NCBI GenBank assembly: GCA_017961765.1
Contig: JAGCWQ010000129.1
Location: 1 to 33,078, forward strand
Source of the DNA: Paludibacteraceae bacterium
GTDB lineage: Bacteria; Bacteroidota; Bacteroidia; Bacteroidales; Paludibacteraceae
Direction of reading: 5' to 3'
Length of the DNA stretch: 33,078 nt
The notes beneath the pieces are model-generated. The model was not told where the DNA came from. It was given only the letters and a program-made list of their open reading frames with translations, and did not search any database. This document shows positions 16,213-23,621 of the stretch, one piece after another; position 1 is the first letter of the stretch, and the number at the start of each line of letters is the position of its first letter. Position numbers and translations under genes: made by a program.

Positions 16213-16725
16213 TTACAGATTGACCCATCCGAAATAGACGAAGGCGGATTTCACCTCTTCCTTGTCTTTCCGTTCCCATTTGCCTTTGGTCTTTTCGATC
16301 TCGCGCTCCAAGATCTCAAAGTAGTTGCAGCGTTCCATCTCTTCTATGATTTTGCTTACCAGTCCGATTCTTTGAAAACGGATCTCCACCATGTCTAGTT
16401 TCTCGTCGAAAAGAATGCAGTAGAATATTTTGAGGTGGACGGGGTCGCAGTCACCGTCATATTGCTTCCAGAAATCGGTTGCGATCTCCTCCTGAAGGGC
16501 TGTTTTCCCCTTTTGATACTCGATGCCGAGGGATGCTTGTTTGTCCCCCTTCTCTTTGGTGTGGTATAAAATCGGCATGTTGGGAGCCTCCGCCCCGATG
16601 TAACTCCAAAGCGGCTCGCCGTCTTTGTCGTTGGTTGCGTTGCCGGTCGCATTCGATAGGCTAGTGTTGAAGACAATAGCCGTTGCAAGCAGGATGCACT
16701 GCTTCATAATTGATTTCCGATTCAT
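16213..16725 (-). CDS. Small exported protein, possible TonB C-terminal-like domain
   Basis: A 170-residue protein with a Sec signal peptide (MNRKSIMKQCILLATAIVFNTSLSNA; an inner ATG at MKQC is an alternative start), so periplasmic or secreted. The mature part starts with a low-complexity TGNATNDKDGEP segment. Its C-terminal ~75 residues (LKIFYCILFDEKLDMVEIRFQR, ILEREIEKTKGKWER, KSAFVYFGW) resemble in pattern the divergent TonB C-terminal-like domains common in Bacteroidetes exported proteins (strand, helix, G-K-W, strand). This is pattern similarity only. It is monocistronic and convergent with the lipoprotein cluster. No TM anchor other than the signal, so it is not a full TonB. Confidence 0.65.
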   Translation of the reverse strand: MNRKSIMKQCILLATAIVFNTSLSNATGNATNDKDGEPLWSYIGAEAPNMPILYHTKEKGDKQASLGIEYQKGKTALQEEIATDFWKQYDGDCDPVHLKIFYCILFDEKLDMVEIRFQRIGLVSKIIEEMERCNYFEILEREIEKTKGKWERKDKEEVKSAFVYFGWVNL

Positions 16726-16843
16726 TGTTTAGTTATTGTGTGACACTAAGTTTCCTTTCCCAATCGCTTGGGCACAATGGATTTTGGGGAGCGCGCCATC
16801 CTTCTTCAGTCTATGGCTTCTCCTTCTTGACGTTTTACGTATT

Positions 16844-16884
16844 GAAAAACGGGCAGTCTAAAAAATCCAATCCAAATGACTGCC
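16844..16884 (-). terminator. Possible terminator after the epimerase gene
   Basis: On the minus strand GGCAGTC (16884-16878) and GACTGCC (16858-16852) form a 7-bp stem with a long 19-base loop, followed by CGTTTTTC. The long loop lowers confidence. The rest of the 16726-16921 gap shows nothing else clear. Confidence 0.4.
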
Positions 16885-16921
16885 TCCGTCCCTTTTGTGT
16901 GATCGTTCTTTTAGGAATTGC

Positions 16922-17926
16922 TTATAGCCATCCCTCTTCCCGATACCATTTGATACACTCTTGTAGTCCGCGTTGCAAAGGATAGTCGGCTTCGAATCCC
17001 AATTCCTCACGGAGAGGGGTCGTGTCGCATCGCCAATTGAGGGCGGAAAGAATGTTGTATTTGTCCTTGTTGAGGGTCGGTGTCTTGCCAAACCATCCAC
17101 ACACCGTATCGAGCGTGTAGGCAATGGCTTTTACCAAGCAGCAAGGAACTTTAATCGGCATGGCAAATTTTATGCCAAGCTCGCTTTTTGCTAAGTTCGC
17201 ATATTCGTCGGATGTCCAGACATCGCCGTCTGCCACGAAGTAAGCCTTTCCGTAAACCTTTTTCTCGATGGCGAGGAAGATGGCCTTCACCAAATCTTTG
17301 ACGTAGATGAAGGTGATGTATTGTGGCTTGAATCCGATGGCGGGGTTGATGTGGCGTTTCAGGGTCTGGAGCATGACGAAGTAGTCCTTCTCCCTAGGCC
17401 CATATACGCCTGTCGGACGCATGATGGTATAGTTGAATCCATCCAATGAGCGGAGAAATTTCTCTGTCTTCAACTTGCTTTCTCCGTAAAGCGTGTTGGG
17501 CTTTGGCGTGTCCGATGGTTTGATCTCCGTTTTCCCGTCCGGGGCGCCTGGACCAAAGGCGGAGAGACTGCTCATATAGATGAAATGGTCGGGTTGCATG
17601 CCGGTCTCGATGAGGGCTTCGATGAAGTTCCTCGTATAGCGGTAATTCACGCGGTCGAATCCCTCCTTGTCGTCGCTTTTGGTTAGTCCCATGTTGTGGA
17701 CGATGATGTCCCATCTCCCATTCTCGGCTTTTTGTCGGGTCAGTTGCTCCTTCATCTTCTCCTTGTCGGGGTAGGCGAGGTCGATGGATTTCATCGAATC
17801 GAACGGCAAGTATTTCCTGCTGCTTGTGGCACGGAGACCAGCCCATGTCTCGAATCCTTTCCCGATGGCGGCTTCGACGATGAAACTGCCGATGAAGCCC
17901 GAGGCTCCCGTTACTAATATCTTCAT
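16922..17926 (-). CDS. NAD-dependent epimerase/dehydratase family protein
   Basis: A 334-residue extended short-chain dehydrogenase/reductase. The Rossmann dinucleotide motif GASGFIG is at residues 7-13, a serine-rich active-site strand (YMSSLSAFGPG) lies near residue 120, and the catalytic YGESK (YxxxK) follows. After these comes the usual MRPTGVYGPREKDYF segment, typical of NAD-dependent epimerases/dehydratases acting on nucleotide sugars or isoprenoid-like substrates. The substrate cannot be assigned. It starts 12 bp after the ubiE stop on the same strand, so it is almost certainly co-transcribed with ubiE, an arrangement also seen in other Bacteroidales. Confidence 0.9.
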   Translation of the reverse strand: MKILVTGASGFIGSFIVEAAIGKGFETWAGLRATSSRKYLPFDSMKSIDLAYPDKEKMKEQLTRQKAENGRWDIIVHNMGLTKSDDKEGFDRVNYRYTRNFIEALIETGMQPDHFIYMSSLSAFGPGAPDGKTEIKPSDTPKPNTLYGESKLKTEKFLRSLDGFNYTIMRPTGVYGPREKDYFVMLQTLKRHINPAIGFKPQYITFIYVKDLVKAIFLAIEKKVYGKAYFVADGDVWTSDEYANLAKSELGIKFAMPIKVPCCLVKAIAYTLDTVCGWFGKTPTLNKDKYNILSALNWRCDTTPLREELGFEADYPLQRGLQECIKWYREEGWL

Positions 17927-17938
17927 GGTGATGGGTGT

Positions 17939-18679
17939 TTATTTTATAGCATAATAGAAAGAGCAGGTGCCGAAGGTGAACCGTCGGATGGTGACCTGCG
18001 AGAAACCACATTCGAGCAACAGCTTCTTCATCTCTTCACCTTCCGGGAAGGCTTCAATCGAGTCTGGCAGGTAACTGTAGGCTCTTGTGTCCTTGGATAG
18101 GAGTCTGGCGAAGATGGGGATGATGCAGCCCGTATAGATTTTGTAGCCCAGTTTGTAGATGGGATTGGTGGGCTCCGATAGTTCCAAGATGGCGGCGGCA
18201 CCACCTTTTCGTAGCACGCGGTTGATTTCGGAGAGCCCTTTTTGTAGGCTCTCGAAGTTTCGGACACCGAAAGCGACGGTCACGGCATCGAAGCGTCCCT
18301 CCTCAAAGTCGAGTGCGGTCGAGTCTCCCTTCTGTAGGGTTATGGAGTCGGATAGTCCCAATGACTGGAGTTTCTTCCTTCCCACTTCCAACATCTTTTC
18401 AGAGAGGTCTATGCCGATCATCTCTTGGGGCTTCAACTCTTTTTGTGCTGCGATGGCAAAGTCGCCTGTTCCGGTCGCCACGTCTAAAATGCGTTTGGGG
18501 GCGATGCTTTTCAGTGTCTCTATGGCTTTTTTGCGCCAAGTGCGGTCGTTGCCGAGCGACATAATCCTGTTCATGGGATCATATTGTCCAGCAATGTTGT
18601 CAAACATTTGCTCCACTTGTTCTGTCTTCCCCTTTTGGTTGTCGTAGGGGAGTACGTTTTCGCATTTATAGTCTGCCAT
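17939..18679 (-). CDS. ubiE: Demethylmenaquinone methyltransferase UbiE/MenG
   Basis: SAM-dependent methyltransferase that performs the last step of menaquinone synthesis, converting demethylmenaquinone to menaquinone at the membrane. The 246-residue protein has the family N-terminus VEQMFDNIAGQYDPMNRIMS, the SAM site LDVATGTGDFAI, and the later signature VLRKGGAAAILELSEP. Its length is typical. Since Bacteroidetes use menaquinone, MenG is the functional name; ubiE is the common symbol. It is first gene of a two-gene operon with the epimerase, behind a promoter-like sequence at 18701-18731. Confidence 0.96.
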   Translation of the reverse strand: MADYKCENVLPYDNQKGKTEQVEQMFDNIAGQYDPMNRIMSLGNDRTWRKKAIETLKSIAPKRILDVATGTGDFAIAAQKELKPQEMIGIDLSEKMLEVGRKKLQSLGLSDSITLQKGDSTALDFEEGRFDAVTVAFGVRNFESLQKGLSEINRVLRKGGAAAILELSEPTNPIYKLGYKIYTGCIIPIFARLLSKDTRAYSYLPDSIEAFPEGEEMKKLLLECGFSQVTIRRFTFGTCSFYYAIK

Positions 18680-18700
18680 CTCTTAATCGGAATTTTAATG

Positions 18701-18731
18701 CGAATTTAGCCAAAACGCCCTTGTTGGCAAA
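18701..18731 (-). promoter_or_regulatory. Promoter-like sequence for ubiE
   Basis: On the minus strand TTTG (18731-18728) is followed 19 bp later by TAAATTCG (18708-18701), one mismatch from TAnnTTTG. It ends 22 bp upstream of the ubiE start. Confidence 0.45.
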
Positions 18732-18884
18732 ATAAAAGCCTCCTTTTGTCTGGGAAATCCACGGATTTTTCATTTGACTTTTCTTGTATAATCGAAAACC
18801 GTGTTATAAGAGAAAAGAGGCAGAAGGGATTGGCTGGATGCCCCTCCTAATACTGTCGATACGAAGGATCCCTGCCTTCCTACT

Positions 18885-18964
18885 TGCCTCTGCCACCCAT
18901 CGACAGCACTTGAGGGGCAATCGCTTACTGGTCGAGAAGGCTTTCTGCTTAAGCGAAGACGGGG
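18885..18964 (+). repeat. Dispersed repeat family 1, inverted copy
   Basis: Starting CGACAGCACTTGAGG at 18901, about 60 bp align with the reverse complement of nt 12448-12506, and weaker similarity extends upstream (TGCCACCCATCGACAG). This lies in the 566-bp gene-free gap 18680-19245. That gap otherwise holds the ubiE promoter, AT-rich DNA and the protease promoter. A 71-codon frame across the repeat (18784-18999) is judged non-coding. Confidence 0.65.
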
Positions 18965-19131
18965 AAATGTCGCTGATAGAGTTTTTAACAGACCCATAAT
19001 TAGTTGCTAATTAGCAAGAATTTTGTATGTTGCGATTTCGGCTTTGAAACTGCTATTGTCTATATGCCATTTATGATAAATTGTTTGATGTTTATAATTT
19101 TTTTTGTATAAAGAATATTATTTCTTTTTAT

Positions 19132-19163
19132 TTTGTGGTATAATGTATTATTTATTACTTTTG
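19132..19163 (+). promoter_or_regulatory. Promoter for the metalloprotease-lipoprotein operon
   Basis: TTTG at 19132-19135 and TACTTTTG at 19156-19163 (consensus TAnnTTTG) are spaced by 20 bp. The ATG at 19246 is about 82 bp downstream. A good match in an otherwise very AT-rich stretch. Confidence 0.65.
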
Positions 19164-19245
19164 TAACGAGTCGAATGCATGGCTCCTTTATGTGAGTTGC
19201 TGATTCGATTATCATTAATTGATTTTCTACTATTAAAATTTGTTT

Positions 19246-20907
19246 ATGATTGAAATTAAAAAGAAAACCAAGCTGCTCTATGTTTGTCTTATGGCAATTG
19301 CGTTGCAGTCGTGTCAAGAGAGGATGGAGACAGAGGAAAGTCCTCTTCAATCTCAAGAATCCCAATCGGGACAGATTAAATTAGGTGAAAAATGGGAGTT
19401 GCCCTATTCCTTGAGGAATGTGCAGGCAGCCTATGATTCCCTTATGGCGGAAAACCCTTTGCGTTCGGGTGGACATGAACAATTGCAGGCTACGCACTAT
19501 TACGTGCGTTTCTTGCCAAAAGACAGTGCTGAAATGGCTGAGTTGCTGATGGATACAACTTTGTTCTTGTCTGACTTCCCTTGGGACAGAGACATAGAAG
19601 GAGACGGAGGTGAGTCTTACCATGATCCATCATTGGATAACACTATCTTTACATGGCAATATACAAGAGTCCCTATTGACTATCAGTTTACGAACATAAA
19701 GTACGAGATACTTGACGAAATGTGCATTTTGCCAGAATTTGAGCTTACGGAAGAAAGTGAAGAAGATGATGATGAAACGGAGGAGGGCGATGTGGAGTAT
19801 GTACTCCGTTCTTCGCAAGCGCAATCTTTCGCTAAACAGTTGCAAATGGCATCGTTGAGAAGGGCTGGATATGTTTCGGGAAATTGTACAAATGATACAA
19901 TTCCTTTACGAAGTTGGCTTTCTAATGCTTTGAAAAAATTGAATCCCACTTGGACACCTAAAGCTACAATTAAGGCTTGGGACGATCTGTTAGGAAGGTA
20001 TATCCCTTTGGAGGGCGTAAAGGTTTATATTAACCATGGAGGCGTATGGTGCTATCGCCATACAGATGAAGATGGGCATGTGAAGTTTCCTAGGTGTGTA
20101 GGACCTGTGGTTTATAAGATTGAGTGGAGTGACACTTATTGGCGAATTTTTGAAGGGGATTGTCTGCCTGCGTACTATTCTCGTTCTGGCAGTAACCGAA
20201 GCACATGGAATCTGAATATTTCGGGAGGAAAGTCTCTTCATTATGCTTGTATCCATCGTGGTGCGAGACGACATTTTTATGGAGATAATTGTGGAATCGA
20301 AAGACCTCGTTTCCCATATCATAAAATCAGCTACATATATAGGGATGATAGTGGGGATTATCGTGCGGCATGGAATTATCTTGGCGGAAATGCTGTTCCC
20401 GATATTAGAATATATGGATTAGAATCAAACAAGATGAAGGAGACGGATCTTGTGACAAAAACGGCAATGCACGAGTTGGCTCATGCCTCTCATTGCCAAA
20501 GTGTGGGGATTTTGACATATAGTCTATGTTCTGATTATATAAAAGAGGCTTGGACAGTTGCGGTGGCATATTATATGATGAAAAAAGAGTATGAGGAGTT
20601 GCGGGCAAGTCAGACTCATTTGGAATACATAAAGGAGCAATATGCGTATCAAAGATATTATACGAAAAGAATATATTCTCCTCTTATAGTTGACTTAATT
20701 GATGATGAAAATGAAATGTACACAATAAATGGTAATTGTCCGAATGATCCAATTACAGGATATTCGTTAAAGACAATACAGAAATGCCTAAAAGGGGTAA
20801 CAACAGTTTCGGACTTCAAGTCCAATATTAAGGAAAATACCCCCAGAGGTGTTACTGATAGAAAAATTGATATGTTTTTTAAAACATTTGAAGACAGATG
20901 GAACTGA
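19246..20907 (+). CDS. Predicted zinc-metalloprotease-like lipoprotein (HELAHASH motif)
   Basis: A 553-residue predicted lipoprotein: signal peptide MIEIKKKTKLLYVCLMAIALQSC with Cys 23 as lipid site (ATG 19246 preferred over an in-frame TTG at 19240). Residues ~170-185 are strongly acidic. Around residues 245-290 a beta-sandwich-like segment (IPLEGVKVYINHGG ... TDEDGHVKF) resembles a carboxypeptidase-regulatory-like domain. HELAHASH at residues 409-416 fits the HExxH zinc-protease motif, and E434 in KEAW, 21 residues after the second His, could be the third ligand as in gluzincins. I assign no named family; protease activity is inferred from the motif alone. The stop lies inside the start of the next lipoprotein gene (10-bp overlap), so the two are translationally linked. 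Confidence 0.8.
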   Translation: MIEIKKKTKLLYVCLMAIALQSCQERMETEESPLQSQESQSGQIKLGEKWELPYSLRNVQAAYDSLMAENPLRSGGHEQLQATHYYVRFLPKDSAEMAELLMDTTLFLSDFPWDRDIEGDGGESYHDPSLDNTIFTWQYTRVPIDYQFTNIKYEILDEMCILPEFELTEESEEDDDETEEGDVEYVLRSSQAQSFAKQLQMASLRRAGYVSGNCTNDTIPLRSWLSNALKKLNPTWTPKATIKAWDDLLGRYIPLEGVKVYINHGGVWCYRHTDEDGHVKFPRCVGPVVYKIEWSDTYWRIFEGDCLPAYYSRSGSNRSTWNLNISGGKSLHYACIHRGARRHFYGDNCGIERPRFPYHKISYIYRDDSGDYRAAWNYLGGNAVPDIRIYGLESNKMKETDLVTKTAMHELAHASHCQSVGILTYSLCSDYIKEAWTVAVAYYMMKKEYEELRASQTHLEYIKEQYAYQRYYTKRIYSPLIVDLIDDENEMYTINGNCPNDPITGYSLKTIQKCLKGVTTVSDFKSNIKENTPRGVTDRKIDMFFKTFEDRWN

Positions 20908-21398
20908 TGAAAAAGGTGTGTTTAATAGCGCTTTTCCCATTGTTGGAGGGCGCATGTAGCGACGTGCAAGAAACGGATTGCTGTCATTCCTATTATACCT
21001 TGGTCAACCAGTCGGATTATGAGGTGGGCTTGAAGTATAAAAACAAATATGATTACACTCATCCTGTTTGTTATGATACAATAATAAGGAAAGGGGCATC
21101 CTATACAATGGAAGTGATATGGGATATTCCAGGCCTCCCGTTTCACGATGTGGATACGTTGCAGGTCTCGTTTGGTTCGGAATTAGTGTTTGAGGATTAT
21201 TCCCGGCCGAGATATTTCCAACTGATAAGATTCTCAGTTCCTTCTTATTATGAATTTACGGAAGAGTCAGAGTACATCAATCGTGCCACCTACACCATCA
21301 CCAACGCCGACTACGAATATTCCAAGCAGAAATTGGCGGAGCGGGAGGCTGAAAAAGAGGAAAATGGCAATGGGGATTCGAGGAAAGGCCGTAGGTGA
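20898..21398 (+). CDS. Small lipoprotein, array copy 3 (unknown family)
   Basis: A 166-residue paralog of the 15154 lipoprotein. The start at 20898 (MELMKK) corresponds to the starts of the other copies; an inner ATG at 20907 overlaps the protease stop as TGATG and is an alternative. The signal peptide ends LLEGAC (weak lipobox, Cys 20), followed by SDVQETD. Conserved parts are YYTLVNQSDYEVGLKYKNK, YTMEVIWDI, VDTLQVSFGSE and the constant block RATYTITNADYEYSKQKL, with a charged tail ending RKGRR. It overlaps the protease gene by 10 bp, which implies coupled expression and possibly a joint role. It is the first unit of a 530-bp tandem duplication. Confidence 0.75.
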   Translation: MELMKKVCLIALFPLLEGACSDVQETDCCHSYYTLVNQSDYEVGLKYKNKYDYTHPVCYDTIIRKGASYTMEVIWDIPGLPFHDVDTLQVSFGSELVFEDYSRPRYFQLIRFSVPSYYEFTEESEYINRATYTITNADYEYSKQKLAEREAEKEENGNGDSRKGRR

Positions 21399-21427
21399 GG
21401 TTCTCTAGTTTAAATAGTTGAAGACAG

Positions 21428-21940
21428 ATGGAACTGATGAAAAAGGTGTGTTTAATAGCGCTTTTCCCATTGTTGGAGGGCGCATGTAGCGACGTGCAAG
21501 AAACGTATTGCTGTCATTCCTATTATACCTTGGTCAACCAGTCTGATTATGAGGTGAGCTTGAAGTATAAAAACAAATATGATTACACTCATCCCGTTTG
21601 TTATGATACAATAATAAGGAAAGGGGCATCCTATACAATGGAAGTGATATGGGATATTCCAGGCCTTCCGTTTCACGATGTGGATACGTTGCAGGTCTCG
21701 TTTGGTTCGGAACTGGAGTTTGAGGATTATTCCCGACCAAGACATTTTAAGATGATAAGGTTCTCCGATTCATTTTATTATGAATTTACGGAAGAGTCAG
21801 AGTACATCAATCGTGCCACCTACACCATCACCAACGCCGACTACGAGTATTCCAAACAGAAGTTGGCAGGTCGGGAGGCGGGAAAAGAAGGAAATGAGGG
21901 AGAACGTGTCAATGGTTATTCAAGAGAGGGGCGCAGGTGA
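21428..21940 (+). CDS. Small lipoprotein, array copy 4 (unknown family, mosaic)
   Basis: A 170-residue paralog; its first ~95 residues are nearly identical to copy 3 (visible changes ETD to ETY and VGL to VSL). From about residue 97 it switches: EDYSRPRHFKMIRFSDSFYYEFTE is the sequence of copy 1, and nt 21722-21793 are identical to nt 15454-15525. The constant block RATYTITNADYEYSKQKL is kept; the tail (GREAGKEGNEGERVNG) differs. The signal peptide and lipobox are as in copy 3. The mosaic pattern indicates recombination or gene conversion between the two clusters. Inner ATG 21437 is an alternative start. Confidence 0.75.
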   Translation: MELMKKVCLIALFPLLEGACSDVQETYCCHSYYTLVNQSDYEVSLKYKNKYDYTHPVCYDTIIRKGASYTMEVIWDIPGLPFHDVDTLQVSFGSELEFEDYSRPRHFKMIRFSDSFYYEFTEESEYINRATYTITNADYEYSKQKLAGREAGKEGNEGERVNGYSREGRR

Positions 21941-22207
21941 GTTTTCTCCGATATTTTTTGGAATGAAGAAAAATTATCCTTATCTTTAATTAGTGCTTGT
22001 TGAGGCGAAGGGGAGGAACTCCTTCTGTTCGTCCTTGGCGGGCCTGCCTTAGAAACTGTAACCATTTAGTATGTGCTCTGTAGTTTTGGTGGAAGATGGT
22101 TGGATTCTATGGTGAGGATTCTTCTCTGTCGCCGAAATTAATGGGGACTGTTGACATTATTGTATTAGTATCATGTGAAAATAGGTTGGGGTTGTTTACT
22201 CCATGTG

Positions 22208-22268
22208 ACCCCGTCTCACAAAGACGGAACAATTGATAGCCCCCGCATTTCGGTGTGGGGACTATTTT
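22208..22268 (+). repeat. Two-hairpin repeat (family 2), copy A
   Basis: CCGTCT/AGACGG (22211-22227) is followed by AACAATTGATAG and a second hairpin from CCCCGCA to TGTGGGG ending at 22260, then a T-rich run. The same layout recurs at 25065-25112. It lies in the 378-bp gap 21941-22318, which otherwise holds no gene or clear signal. The T run could let it act as a terminator. Confidence 0.65.
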
Positions 22269-22318
22269 TTTCTATATTCAAATGACTCCCAACTGATAAC
22301 TTTTAATTTGATAATAGG

Positions 22319-22870
22319 ATGAAAATAGGTGTTTTTTGCTCTGCAAGCGACGATTTGGACTCTATCTATTACGAACAGACGGAGGCTTTGGGACAATGGA
22401 TCGGGAAGAATGGCCATTCCATATTGTATGGAGGAACGGCTCAAGGGTTGATGGAGTGTATCGCGCGTAGCGTGAAGAGTGCCGGGGGCGAGACGATAGG
22501 GGTCCTTCCTCGTTTCATGTATGACAACGGGCTTGCGAGCCCGAATGCCGACGAACTGATTCTGACGGCCGACATATTGGAGCGAAAGAATGAAATGCTT
22601 AGGCGGGCGGATGTCTTTGTGGCTCTTCCTGGTGGCTTCGGCACGTTGGATGAGGTCTTCCATGTCATCGCCTCGGGACAGGTGGGCGCCCATGAGAAGA
22701 AGGTCTTTCTGTTTAGTGTGGCGGACTTTTACGCACCGATAAAGCAACAGATGGAGAATGCCTTCGTCCGTCGGTTTACGCCGGTGGAGTATCGGTCTCG
22801 TTTCGCCGTGGTTGATTCGTTGGCTGAGTTGCAGGCTGAATTGCGTGCGTGTGCGGAAAACATCCGATAG
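22319..22870 (+). CDS. LOG family protein (TIGR00730; cytokinin-activating phosphoribohydrolase-like)
   Basis: A 183-residue Rossmann-fold protein of the LOG/TIGR00730 family. Members hydrolyse nucleoside 5'-monophosphates with modified bases (or AMP-like substrates) to free base and ribose 5-phosphate. The signature PGGFGTLDE is complete, with YGGTAQGLMECIA as the usual upstream GGxxGLM block. Its length is typical for the family. The real bacterial substrate is often unknown; many members were formerly mis-called lysine decarboxylases. It is followed by the SIS isomerase gene with its own promoter-like sequence. Confidence 0.92.
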   Translation: MKIGVFCSASDDLDSIYYEQTEALGQWIGKNGHSILYGGTAQGLMECIARSVKSAGGETIGVLPRFMYDNGLASPNADELILTADILERKNEMLRRADVFVALPGGFGTLDEVFHVIASGQVGAHEKKVFLFSVADFYAPIKQQMENAFVRRFTPVEYRSRFAVVDSLAELQAELRACAENIR

Positions 22871-22888
22871 AGACTTTATCGGGATAGA

Positions 22889-22922
22889 TTTGATGACATC
22901 TGAACAAAATTTAATATCTTTG
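22889..22922 (+). promoter_or_regulatory. Promoter for the SIS isomerase gene
   Basis: TTTG at 22889-22892 and TATCTTTG at 22915-22922 (consensus TAnnTTTG), spaced by 22 bp, end 27 bp upstream of the ATG at 22950. Confidence 0.5.
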
Positions 22923-22949
22923 GCAAAAATATGATAAAAAGGAAGTGAT

Positions 22950-23573
22950 ATGATAGAAGAGATAAAAGCCATTTTGAAGCATGAGGCGGAAGCTGTGCTT
23001 AACATCCCCGTCAGCGATCGCTACGAGGAAGCTATTGATTTGATTATTGCGCAGGTACATAAGCGTGGTGGTAAGTTGGTGACGAGTGGCATGGGCAAGG
23101 CTGGACAGATCGCTTTGAATATTTCGACCACGTTCAGTTCCACGGGTACACCTTCTGTGTTCCTTCATCCGAGCGAGGCGCAGCATGGTGATTTGGGTGT
23201 TTTGCAAGAGAATGACATCATGTTGCTCATCTCCAATTCTGGTAAGACCCGTGAGATCGTAGAGTTGGTCTCTTTGGCACGCCGTTTGCGTCCAAACATC
23301 AAGTTCATCGTAATTACGGGCGACGAAAACAGCCTTTTGGCTAAGGAGGCTGATGTCTGCTTGCCTACAGGAAAGCCGAAAGAGGTTTGTACGTTGGGCT
23401 TGACTCCGACAACATCCACGACGGTCATGACTGTGATGGGCGATGTCTTGGTGGTAGGAACCATGAAGAAAATCGCATTTACAAGCGAGGAGTACGCTAA
23501 GAGACATCACGGTGGTTACCTCGGCGAGAAGTCCAGAATGCAGTCGAATGGATGGAATGTCATTGGAAATTAA
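22950..23573 (+). CDS. SIS-domain sugar-phosphate isomerase (KpsF/GutQ-like, no CBS domains)
   Basis: A 207-residue SIS-domain protein of the arabinose-5-phosphate isomerase type, which interconverts ribulose 5-phosphate and arabinose 5-phosphate for Kdo synthesis. Motifs are TSGMGKAGQIALNISTTFSS, HPSEAQHGDLG, LLISNSGKTREI and LGLTPTTSTT, all characteristic of KpsF/GutQ/KdsD. Standard KdsD proteins are about 320 residues with two CBS repeats after the SIS domain; here the protein ends shortly after it (MQSNGWNVIGN). The end looks natural, not frameshifted. Isomerase activity is likely but the exact sugar is not certain. Confidence 0.88.
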   Translation: MIEEIKAILKHEAEAVLNIPVSDRYEEAIDLIIAQVHKRGGKLVTSGMGKAGQIALNISTTFSSTGTPSVFLHPSEAQHGDLGVLQENDIMLLISNSGKTREIVELVSLARRLRPNIKFIVITGDENSLLAKEADVCLPTGKPKEVCTLGLTPTTSTTVMTVMGDVLVVGTMKKIAFTSEEYAKRHHGGYLGEKSRMQSNGWNVIGN

Positions 23574-23621
23574 TCAGTTGAGTGGGCTGATAAAAATAAA
23601 AAGAAAAAAGTTGCGTTATTA

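Larger units (their letters stand above)
20888..21947 (+). repeat. 530-bp tandem duplication carrying a lipoprotein gene
   Basis: Nt 20888-21417 and the sequence from 21418 repeat with a period of 530 bp. Over the first ~293 bp I count only five substitutions. After about 21182 the two copies diverge and the second becomes more like the copy at 15154. The repeat starts at TTGAAGACAGATGG, which in the first unit also encodes the last residues of the metalloprotease. Confidence 0.85.

Noticed and set aside
18784..18999. 71-codon plus-strand frame between ubiE and the protease gene
   Set aside because: Its second half is the dispersed family 1 repeat; no family match or convincing start signal.
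22262..23005. 247-codon minus-strand frame across LOG and SIS genes
   Set aside because: Overlaps two well-supported plus-strand genes and reads as low-quality antisense.
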